The notes under the pieces are model-generated. The model was given only the letters and a program-made list of their open reading frames with translations. It was not told the DNA's origin and made no database searches. DNA of 56,633 nt, taken from positions 1-56,633 of the forward strand of contig NZ_JAHYCB010000022.1 in NCBI RefSeq assembly GCF_019430945.1. Direction: 5' to 3'. Shown one piece after another: positions 42,634 to 52,200 of this stretch. The translations under genes and the position numbers were made by a program. Within the stretch, counting starts at the first letter, position 1; the number at the start of each line of letters is the position of its first letter. The stretch comes from Neorhizobium populisoli (lineage in GTDB: Bacteria > Pseudomonadota > Alphaproteobacteria > Rhizobiales > Rhizobiaceae).

Positions 42634-43055
42634 AAAAACTCAAGTGTAAGTCGTTCATGAGCTTCCGGCGAAGAGATGTCGGGGGCGAGTTTCTCCCAGA
42701 TCCTCTTCCATTCATTAGTTTCTTTTACTTCCTTTATTCCGCCAGGATATGCTGCAAGACTCATTCCGGCATCATGAAATAAAAAAGCGCAACCGAGAAT
42801 AAATCCCTCTAGTGGGTTTAATTGGTATTCTTCTGAAATTATTTGATCGCATGAGGACCACAGGGCATCCACATGCGAAATATCGTGTACAGTAAAGCCC
42901 GATAAATCAATTGATATTTCGCCGACAAGTAAGGAAACTTGATTTCTAATATCCGAAAAAATGGAAGATAGCTTTTCCGCTTTATGTTTCTCATCTTCTG
43001 CTAATGTTTTACTTTGGAATAGCCGCTTCCAAATTTGACTTTGCGTGTAGCTCAA
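42588..43055 (-). CDS. HD-domain N-terminal half of a split HD-Hsp90 protein
   Basis: A 155-residue frame opened by TTG at 43055 with GGGAGAG about 7 nt upstream. The HD-type features are FTVHDISHVDALWS near 53-66 and FLFHDAGMSL near 91, a pattern of metal-binding His/Asp residues. The last residues (CANSTQGALSFCHL) leave the expected sequence exactly after LTLEFF, where the T7 run sits; one more T would read LEFFLREQHARRAEF into the ATPase frame. A functional product therefore needs -1 slippage at the run, or the gene is a pseudogene, or the base count is wrong. Confidence 0.75.
   Translation of the reverse strand: MSYTQSQIWKRLFQSKTLAEDEKHKAEKLSSIFSDIRNQVSLLVGEISIDLSGFTVHDISHVDALWSSCDQIISEEYQLNPLEGFILGCAFLFHDAGMSLAAYPGGIKEVKETNEWKRIWEKLAPDISSPEAHERLTLEFFCANSTQGALSFCHL
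42632..42638 (-). other. Seven-T run at the frame change of the HD-Hsp90 gene
   Basis: Coding strand GAG-TTTTTTT-GCGCGAACAG. In the HD frame it reads TTT TTT TGC; after a one-base backward slip it reads TTT TTT TTG CGC, entering the ATPase frame directly. An eighth T in DNA or an extra U in RNA gives the same result. Confidence 0.75.
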
Positions 43056-43132
43056 CGAATCTCTCCCTTTCGGAGAAACCTAGCGTTGAATGATCAGTCA
43101 GAAAAGTGGTAACTTATATCGGCACTACAAAG

Positions 43133-43153
43133 AAAAAGGCGGCTTACGCCGCC
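43133..43153 (-). terminator. Terminator overlapping the end of the FadB-like gene
   Basis: On the minus strand GGCGGC-GTAA-GCCGCC is followed by TTTTT. The TAA in the loop is the stop codon of the FadB-like gene, so the last codons form the left arm of the stem. Confidence 0.85.
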
Positions 43154-45360
43154 TCCCTCCCCTTCGCATATGGGTCAAACCGCCCATAAAACGTCTCGCC
43201 CTTCGCCGCCATGTCCTTGAGCAGCGGCGTCGGGGCGAAATGCTCGCCATAGTCCGCGGCCAGCTTTTCGCAGAGCGCCACGAAGGCCTTCACGCCCATG
43301 CCATCGATATAGGAGAGCGTGCCGCCGGTGTAGGGTGCAAAACCGAAGCCGAGGATGGAGCCGACGTCGGCTTCGCGGGGGTCGGTGACGATGCCTTCTT
43401 CCATGGTGCGGGCAGCTTCGAGCGCGATCGTTGCCAGGAAACGCTGCTTGAGCGTGGTGACGTCCACATCCGCGGCCTTTTTCTGCGGGTAGAGGGTCTT
43501 GAGTTCCGGCCAGAGGTATTTCTTGGCGGGCTTGGCCGGGTATTCGTAGAAGCCCTTGCCGTTCTTGCGGCCGCGGCGGTCGAGTTCGTCGACCAGCTTG
43601 TTGATCAGCGCCAGGTGGCGCTCGTCGACGGCCTGGGGGCCGAGATCCGCGACGGTGGCTTTCAGGATTTTCTGGGAAAGGTCGATCGCCACTTCGTCGT
43701 TGAGCGACAGCGGGCCGACCGGCATGCCGGCCATCTTGGCGGCGTTTTCGATCATCGCCGGCGGCACGCCTTCGATCAGCATGTCATAGGCTTCGTGGAT
43801 ATAACGGAAGACGCAGCGGTTGACGAAGAAACCGCGGGTATCGTTGACGACAATGGGCGTCTTCTTGATCGCCGCGACATAATCCAGCGCCATGGCGAGC
43901 GCCCGGTCGCCGGATTTTTCGCCGAGGATGACTTCGGTCAGCATCATCTTTTCGACCGGCGAGAAGAAATGCACGCCGATGAATTTTTCCGGGCGCTTCG
44001 AGTTTTCCGCAAGGCCGGTGATCGGCAGGGTGGATGTGTTGGAGGCGAAGATGGTGGCGTCCGAAATCACCGCTTCCACCTGTTCGATGACCGCCTTCTT
44101 GACCGTGCGGTCCTCGAAGACGGCTTCGACGACGAGGGTGGCATCGGCAAGCGTCGCATAATCCGGCGTGGGGGTGATCAGCGAGAGCAGCTTTTCGCCC
44201 TCGTCCTTGGTAAGCCGGCCCTTGCCGACGCTATCGGCCACCAGCTTTTCGGAGACGGCCTTGCCCTTGTCGGCGGCTTCCTGGTCCCGGTCGATGAGGA
44301 CGACCGGGATGCCGGCGGCGGCGGTGACATAAGCGATCGAGGCGCCCATGAAGCCGGCGCCGACGACGCCGACCTTTTTGAACTCCGTCTTCGGCTGGCC
44401 GGTTGGGCGGCGGGCGCCCTTGCCGAGTTCCTGCATGGAAACGAAGAGCGAGCGGATCATCGAGAAGGCTTCGGTGGTGCGCAGGATCTCGGTGAAATAA
44501 CGCTGTTCGACCTTCAGGGCCGTGTCGATCGGCAGCTGCAGACCCTCATAGACGCATTTGAGGATCGCCAGCGCGCCGGGATAATTGCCGGCGGATTCGC
44601 GGCGCAGGATCGCCGGAGCGGCCGGGAAGAGCTGGGCTGCGGCAGGCGTCCAGACGCCGCCGCCGGGCACTTTGAAGCCCTTTTCATCCCACGGAGCGAC
44701 GGGTTTCAGGCCGTCCTTGATCATCTGCTTGGCGGCGTTGACGAGTTCGGCGGGCTCGACGACCTGATGCACGAGGCCCATGGCCTTGGCGCGCTGGGCC
44801 GTCAGCGACGAACCGGTGGTCATCATCTGCAGGGCGTCCTGCGCGTTGGCAAGCCGCGGCACGCGCTGGGTGCCGCCGGCGCCCGGGAAGATGCCGACCT
44901 TGACTTCCGGCAGGGCAATCTTGACCGACTTGGAATTGGCGGCGACGCGGCCATGGCAGGCGAGCGACAGTTCGAAGGCGCCGCCCATGCAGGTGCCGTT
45001 GATCGCCGAGACCCAGGGCTTGCCGTTGGTCTCGACCTTGCGCCACAGCCAGGACATGCGGCCGGCGGCATCGAAGAGCTTCTTCATCGCCGCTTCTGGA
45101 TCGCGCGCCTGCTCTTCGGCCAGCATCGAGAACAGCGACTTGATCATGGTGAGATCGGCGCCGCCGGAGAAGGACGACTTGCCGGAGGTGAAGACGACGC
45201 CCTTGACGGCCGCATCCGCGACGGTGGCGTCGACGATGGCGTCGATCTCGTCCATCACTTCCATGGTGAAGACGTTCATCGATTTTTCCGGCATATCCCA
45301 GGTGACGAGTGCTATGCCGTCCGCGTCGGTTTCGACGGTGAAATTCTTGTAGGTGCTCAT
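43144..45360 (-). CDS. Bifunctional enoyl-CoA hydratase/3-hydroxyacyl-CoA dehydrogenase (FadB/FadJ type)
   Basis: A 738-residue alpha-type beta-oxidation enzyme. The N-terminal hydratase domain (about 1-200) has KSSFSGGADLTMI and INGTCMGGAFELSLACHGRV forming the oxyanion hole. The dehydrogenase domain starts with VGVVGAGFMGASIAYVTAAA near 335 (NAD site), followed by VVEAVFED and HFFSPVEKM with the catalytic His, then two helical 3HCDH C-terminal domains. ATG 45360 is chosen because GAGGAAA lies 8 nt upstream; the longer frame runs into a repeat. With the thiolase and acyl-CoA dehydrogenase on the same strand it completes the cycle. Confidence 0.95.
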   Translation of the reverse strand: MSTYKNFTVETDADGIALVTWDMPEKSMNVFTMEVMDEIDAIVDATVADAAVKGVVFTSGKSSFSGGADLTMIKSLFSMLAEEQARDPEAAMKKLFDAAGRMSWLWRKVETNGKPWVSAINGTCMGGAFELSLACHGRVAANSKSVKIALPEVKVGIFPGAGGTQRVPRLANAQDALQMMTTGSSLTAQRAKAMGLVHQVVEPAELVNAAKQMIKDGLKPVAPWDEKGFKVPGGGVWTPAAAQLFPAAPAILRRESAGNYPGALAILKCVYEGLQLPIDTALKVEQRYFTEILRTTEAFSMIRSLFVSMQELGKGARRPTGQPKTEFKKVGVVGAGFMGASIAYVTAAAGIPVVLIDRDQEAADKGKAVSEKLVADSVGKGRLTKDEGEKLLSLITPTPDYATLADATLVVEAVFEDRTVKKAVIEQVEAVISDATIFASNTSTLPITGLAENSKRPEKFIGVHFFSPVEKMMLTEVILGEKSGDRALAMALDYVAAIKKTPIVVNDTRGFFVNRCVFRYIHEAYDMLIEGVPPAMIENAAKMAGMPVGPLSLNDEVAIDLSQKILKATVADLGPQAVDERHLALINKLVDELDRRGRKNGKGFYEYPAKPAKKYLWPELKTLYPQKKAADVDVTTLKQRFLATIALEAARTMEEGIVTDPREADVGSILGFGFAPYTGGTLSYIDGMGVKAFVALCEKLAADYGEHFAPTPLLKDMAAKGETFYGRFDPYAKGREAA

Positions 45361-45407
45361 ATCGGGATTTCCTCTTCCCTTGAAATCGTCTGTCTCGCTT
45401 GTGGCTT

Positions 45408-45538
45408 GCCCCTCACCCCGCCTCCGCTTCGCTCGGCGCACCCTCTCCCCGTAAACGGGGCGAGGGGGACCAGCAGCGTCGCGGCATATCCCTTCTCCCC
45501 GCGCGCGGGGAGAAGGTGGCGGCAGCCGGATGAGGGGC
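45408..45538. repeat. RIME-like palindromic element, copy 3
   Basis: Starts GCCCCTCACC and ends GGATGAGGGGC. Internal hairpins are CCTCTCCCCGT-AAACGGGGCGAGG and CCTTCTCCCCGC-GCGCGGGGAGAAGG. It lies between the thiolase gene and the FadB-like gene, so it is transcribed in their operon. Confidence 0.75.
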
Positions 45539-45555
45539 CGCCGGGTGCGCTATTC

Positions 45556-46764
<1,209 letters not shown>

Positions 46765-46852
46765 GGTGTCATCTCCCTATTACCCACTCGGGGCGGCGCG
46801 TGTGGGCGCCTTTGAATTCTTTGTCGTTCGAGACTGCCTCTTGCTCAGAGAG

Positions 46853-46992
46853 GCCCCTCATCCGGCTGCCGCCACCTTCTCCCCGTTCTGACGGGGAGAA
46901 GGAAATATGCCGCACCGTTTTCCGCAACCTCAAGCGTTTCACGAGGCACGTCCCCTCTCCCCGCGTGCGGGGAGAGGGTTAGGGTGAGGGGC
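46853..46992. repeat. RIME-like palindromic element, copy 4
   Basis: Bounded by GCCCCTCA (46853-46860) and TGAGGGGC (46985-46992). Inside are the hairpins CCTTCTCCCCGT/ACGGGGAGAAGG and CCTCTCCCCGC/GCGGGGAGAGG. Order and size match copy 1. It separates the acyl-CoA dehydrogenase and thiolase genes. Confidence 0.75.
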
Positions 46993-46997
46993 AAAGC

Positions 46998-48791
46998 TCA
47001 AAACGCTTCCGCCGCCAGTTCCATCAGGCTATCCGCACCCGCCTCGATCCGCACCTTGCGCATCGCCGTTTCCGGCATGACCTTCTCCATGAAGAATTTT
47101 GCCGTGACGAGCTTGTTCTTCAGGTAATCGGCGCGGACATCGCCTGCCGCGATACCGGTCTGGGCGGCTTTCGCCATCTTCGCCCACATGTAGCCGAGCG
47201 TCACGAGGCCGAAGAGGTGCATATAGTCGGTCGAGCCGGCGCCGGCATTGTCGGGTTTGGCCATGGCGTTCTGCATGAACCACATGGTGGAGGCCTGCAG
47301 GTCGTTCAAGCCTTTCTTGAGGCCCTTGGTGAAGGGCGCCATGTTTGCGTCGGCGCGGTTTTCCTCGCAGAAATCGCCGATTTCCTTGAACATCGCCATG
47401 ACGGCGCGGCCGCCGTTCAGCGCAAGCTTGCGGCCGACGAGGTCGAGTGCCTGGATGCCGTTGGCGCCTTCGTAGATCATCGCGATGCGCGCATCGCGGA
47501 CATACTGGCTCATGCCATGTTCTTCGATATAGCCATGGCCACCAAAAACCTGCTGCGCCATGACGGCGTGGTCAAAACCCTTGTCGGTCATGACGCCCTT
47601 GAGGATCGGGGTCGCGAGGCCGAGGAGATCATCCGCGTTCTGGCGCTCGGCCGCATCTTCCGAGCGGTGGGCGATATCGGATTTCAGCGCGGTCCAGAGG
47701 AGGAAAGCGCGGCCGGCCTCGTTGAAGGCGCGGATGGTCATCAGCGTGCGGCGCACATCCGGATGGACAATGATCGGGTCGGCCTTGCCGTTCGGGTTCT
47801 TCGGGCCGGAAAGCGAGCGGCCCTGGATGCGTTCGCGGGCGTAGCTCACCGCGTTCTGATAAGCGGTCTCGGCAATCGCCAGACCCTGCAGGCCGACGCC
47901 GAGGCGGGCCTCGTTCATCATCACGAACATGGCGGCGAGGCCCTTGTTCTCGGCGCCGATCAGGAAGCCGGTCGCCTCGTCATAGTTCATGACGCAGGTG
48001 GCATTGCCGTGAATGCCCATCTTCTCTTCGATCGCGCCGCAGGTGACGCCGTTGCGGCGACCGAGCGAGCCATCGGCATTGACCATGAACTTCGGCACGA
48101 TGAACAGCGAAATGCCCTTGGTGCCTTCCGGCGCGCCCTCGATACGAGCGAGAACCAGATGCACGATATTGTCGGTCATCGAATGTTCGCCGGCGGAGAT
48201 GAAGATCTTCTGGCCGGAAATCTTGTAGGAGCCGTCGCCCTGCGGAACCGCACGGCTGCGCAGCAGGCCGAGGTCGGTGCCGCAATGGGGTTCGGTCAGG
48301 TTCATGGTGCCGGACCAGACACCGGAGATCATGTTTGGCAGATAAGTCTGCTTCTGATCGTCTGAACCATGCACCAGGATCGCGGCAATCGCGCCCTGGG
48401 TCAGGCCCGGATACATCATCAGCGACATGTTGGCGGAGGAGAAATATTCGCCGACCGCGGCATGCAGCGTGTAGGGCAGGCCCTGGCCGCCATATTCCGC
48501 CGGCACGGCAAGGCCGGTCCAGCCCGCCTGGCAATACTGGTCATAGGCGTCCTTGAAACCCGCCGGCACCGAAACCGAGCCATTGGAATGACGGGTGCAG
48601 CCTTCGTGGTCGCCGGAGAGGTTGATCGGGAACAGCACGTCTTCGGCCACCTTGGCGGCCTCGCCGATGATCGCTTCCAGCATGTCCGGCGTGGCATCGG
48701 CAAAACCCGGCAGGTTGCCGTAGCGCTCCAGCCCCAGAACATCGTTCAAGATGAAAAGCGTGTCGTTTACCGGGGCCTTGTACACTGGCAT
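46998..48791 (-). CDS. Acyl-CoA dehydrogenase, long form
   Basis: A 597-residue FAD enzyme for the first oxidation of beta-oxidation. The N-terminal extra domain opens MPVYKAPVNDTLFIL, followed by GLAVPAEYGGQGLPY, NLTEPHCGTDLG (FAD/acyl contacts), QKIFISAGEHSM, and the catalytic Glu in RIAMIYEGANGIQALDLVGR. The length, larger than the 380-residue classical form, fits the long-chain type common in alphaproteobacteria. It is the first gene of the operon. A perfect palindrome lies about 75 nt upstream of its start and is the likely control site. Confidence 0.95.
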   Translation of the reverse strand: MPVYKAPVNDTLFILNDVLGLERYGNLPGFADATPDMLEAIIGEAAKVAEDVLFPINLSGDHEGCTRHSNGSVSVPAGFKDAYDQYCQAGWTGLAVPAEYGGQGLPYTLHAAVGEYFSSANMSLMMYPGLTQGAIAAILVHGSDDQKQTYLPNMISGVWSGTMNLTEPHCGTDLGLLRSRAVPQGDGSYKISGQKIFISAGEHSMTDNIVHLVLARIEGAPEGTKGISLFIVPKFMVNADGSLGRRNGVTCGAIEEKMGIHGNATCVMNYDEATGFLIGAENKGLAAMFVMMNEARLGVGLQGLAIAETAYQNAVSYARERIQGRSLSGPKNPNGKADPIIVHPDVRRTLMTIRAFNEAGRAFLLWTALKSDIAHRSEDAAERQNADDLLGLATPILKGVMTDKGFDHAVMAQQVFGGHGYIEEHGMSQYVRDARIAMIYEGANGIQALDLVGRKLALNGGRAVMAMFKEIGDFCEENRADANMAPFTKGLKKGLNDLQASTMWFMQNAMAKPDNAGAGSTDYMHLFGLVTLGYMWAKMAKAAQTGIAAGDVRADYLKNKLVTAKFFMEKVMPETAMRKVRIEAGADSLMELAAEAF

Positions 48792-48865
48792 GGTCGAGCT
48801 TCCTCCCTATCCTCGTCCGAGGGCCCCGCCAGCGGCAAAGCCCGCATTCTGTCTAGCATAAATAA

Positions 48866-48887
48866 TTGACGTTTGCGTAAACGTCAA
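48866..48887. promoter_or_regulatory. Perfect palindrome, candidate fatty-acid/branched-chain regulator operator
   Basis: TTGACGTTT-GCGT-AAACGTCAA is a perfect 9-nt inverted repeat, 75 nt before the acyl-CoA dehydrogenase start. Operators of MerR-type LiuR regulators, which control acyl-CoA catabolism, have this TTGACGT-type form; that comparison is from recall. No such regulator gene lies nearby. Confidence 0.55.
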
Positions 48888-49067
48888 ATGTGAGCATCGG
48901 AAATCTTGAAGCACTCCGTTGCCGCCCACTTCTCCGTCCCGAAGCCACAGCTAATGGATAAAACAGTTGCGAAGCTGGACGAAAGATCGGGAAGATAGTG
49001 CCGCCTGACGCCGTGTCAGGTGCGACGCGGCTCTTCGGGCTCGAAAAGGTTAAAATTTTTACCGAAG

Positions 49068-49084
49068 TTAACCGGCCGTTAACC
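49068..49084. promoter_or_regulatory. CtrA-type binding site upstream of podJ
   Basis: TTAA-CCGGCCG-TTAACC fits the full TTAA-N7-TTAA(C) CtrA box exactly, about 190 nt before the podJ start codon, in the divergent intergenic region. Confidence 0.6.
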
Positions 49085-49272
49085 ACGTTTCGTAGAAATA
49101 GTGGGCTCAATGGCGGCGCAAAGCATTTATTCGAAAATCTTTGCATTCGCCGATATGGCAAGTCCTGCGTAAGGCCCCTCTAATATATTACTGCTTTACG
49201 GGCGCGCGAAGGCTCCGGACGCGGTTATTCGAGGAGAGGCACCGCGGGGCATCAGTCGAAACGAGCGAGCAC

Positions 49273-52200
49273 ATGAACGGATCACGATCGACCCCTTCCC
49301 GTCACGGCGACCGCTCTTCCCTGGATGCGCTGAACCGCACCATCGAAGGGCTCGAAGCTCGTATCGAAGGGCTCATGTCGGGTACGGGGCGCGACGGCCG
49401 CCAGCCGCAGCAACCGCCGCGTCAGGCCGACTATCGTGATCCGCGCCAGGACCGCCGCCCGCCGGAGCCGCGCGCACCGATCGCACCACCCGTTGCCGCC
49501 TCCTATCGCCCGCCTGAAACCATCGACCCGCTCGCGGAAATCCGCGAGCGTCAGCGCATGTTGGAAGCCGGCCGTGCTCAACGGGCCGAGCGTCCGCGCA
49601 CGCCTGAACCACGCCGCGCCGAAAACTACAGAACCGATGCCTATCGGGCTGAACCGCAGCGGGAAGAGCCGCGCCGCGAGGAGAGCCGTTATGCAGCCGC
49701 CCCGCGCCGTGAAACACGTGCGCCGGAACCCTATCGCCAGCCGGAACGCCCCGTTGCCGCCCGCGCGGAAGCCCCTCGTTATGCAGAACCGCGCCAGGCA
49801 GCCGCTCCCGCGCCTGCTCCTCGTCGTGAAGAGCCACGTCGCGCGGTGGCGCAGCCGCAGCAGCCGGATAACGGCATGCGCGAGATCGCTCAGGCGCTGG
49901 TCAGTCTGCGCCAGGAGTTGAAGCAGGATATTTCCGAGGGCGTCGCCCGCGAGATGAATGCGCTGCGCGGCGAAATCCGTGCGATCAAGTCTGCCGCGAC
50001 GGACCAGCATTTTGCCGACGATCTGCGCGGCGACCTTGCCCGCATGGCCGAAAGCATCAACCAGCTCGGTTATCAGGCGACGCCGGAAGCGGCGGGCCTG
50101 CGCGCCGAGTTCGAAGAACTGCGCCACGTCATGGACGGGCTTGCACGCGAAGATTCCATGCGCCGCATGGAAACCCGCTGGCAGGGTCTCGAAGACCGCA
50201 TACAGCCTGACGGCGAGTCCGCCGCCCTGCGCGACGAACTGGTGGCGCTCGCCTACCGGATCGACGATATCAAATCCCAGCTCGGCGAAATGAGCGACAG
50301 CCCGGTCATCCGCGCGCTTGAGCAGAAGCTGATCACCGTTGCCGGCGCCATGGAGCAGATCGGCTCCCGCATGCAGCCGAACGATGCGGTGATCGCCGAG
50401 CAGTTCGCGACACTCGACCAGCGACTGGACGAGATCAGCCGCGCGATCGCTGCCGGCAGCCGTGCAGCGGCCGCCGCGACGATCGACCAGTCCTTCCTGC
50501 ACCGGCTTGAAGGCCGTATCGGCGCGCTGGCCGAACAGATCGACATGATGGGCCAGCAGGCGCATATGCAGGTCGATCCGACGGAAGCCCTTTCCGCACG
50601 CATTGAGGCATTGACCGGCCGCATCGAAGAGCTGGCCGACGAACAGGCGGCAGTCAGGCTCGAAGAGCGGCTGGAACAGCTTTCGGTCATGCTGGAACAG
50701 GCCCAGCGCCCGATCCAGGCCGATCTTTCCGACTACCTCGCCGATATTTCCCGCAAGATCGATGGCCTGGAACAGGGCAGCGTCAACGACGCTTTGGCGG
50801 AGCGGCTCGACTTTCTGGCTCGCCGTATCGAAGAGATCGACGTTTCGCCGCGCATGCAGCCGGCCCTCGACCAGCAGGCATTCGGCCGTCTCGAAGACCG
50901 GCTGAGCGATATCGCCGCCCGTCTCGACGAGGCGACGGTCGCACCGCGCAACGACGACAATGCGATCCGCAGCCTGGAAGACCAGATCGCCAATCTCGCG
51001 ACCCTGATCAGCCAGCCGCAGACCGGCGCCATGGGCCTTTCGCCAGAATTCGACAACCGCATGGCGGCAATCGAAAACTACATGGCGACCAATGACGAAT
51101 ATATCATCGAGGCGGCCCGCCAGGCGGCCGAAGCCGTCGTCGAGGCCTATTCGCGCAACACGGTTGGCGGCGCGCCGGTTGCCGCCGCAGACATGGCCGC
51201 ACTTTCCGCGCTTGCCGACGACCTGCGCCATCTGGAAGACCTGACGCGCGGTTCCGAAGAGCGCACGCAGCACACGTTCGAAGCCCTGCACGGCACACTG
51301 GTTCAGATCGCCGACCGGCTGGACGGCATGGAAGAGCGCCTGACGGCTGCGGCCTATGCCGAGCCCGCGCGCCGTCATGCCGAGCCGGAATATCACGAAC
51401 CACGCCGCGCTCCGGCCATGCCGGCTGCCGCGCCCTTGCAGGTCGCGGAAACCACCCATTACAGCTTCTCGCAGGGGCATTTCGTCGAACAGCATGAGGA
51501 CGAGCAGCCGGTTGCCACGTTCGGCAACCGCGAAATGCCGTTCCGCGATCCGGCCGAAGCCGAGGCGGTGATGACCGCCGAGCCGCTCGAGGCGAAGGCT
51601 GCAGCGGCGGAAAAGGCTTCCAAGACCAGCCTGCTGACCGAGCTGTCCCGCCGCTTCCTGCCGGGCGGCAAGGCGGAGGCTGTAAAGGACGGCGGCCGCG
51701 CGTTCATGGAACCGACGCCGTCGATCGATCCTTCAGACGTGCTGCCGGCGGATCGTGAAAACGACCTGCTGGAACCCGGCTCGGGCGCGCCGGACGTCAA
51801 GAAAATCCTGGAACGCGTGCGCGCCAGCCAGGCCGCCGGCGAGTTCAGCGGCGACCGCACCGGCACCGCCGAACGGGCCGACTATATCGCAGCCGCGCGC
51901 CGCGCCGCCAAGGCCGCCGCGCAGGAGACCGATCCTTCGCAGGGTGCAGCCGCATCCAAGAACCTTCGCAAGCCGGGCGGCAAAACCTCGGTTGGCAAGA
52001 CTTCAGGCGGCCAGGTGTCCGGCGGCAAGGGTCTCGGCGCGATGCTTTCGCAGCATCGCCGGCCGATCCTGATGGCCGTCGGTGCCGTGCTTTTGGCCCT
52101 GATGGCGCTGCCGATCGCCGGCAAGCTGACCGGCGGCAACAAGGCTCCGGCCCCGACCGCCAAGATCGAAGCTCCGGCCAAGCCCGTGGCCCCGGCCAAC

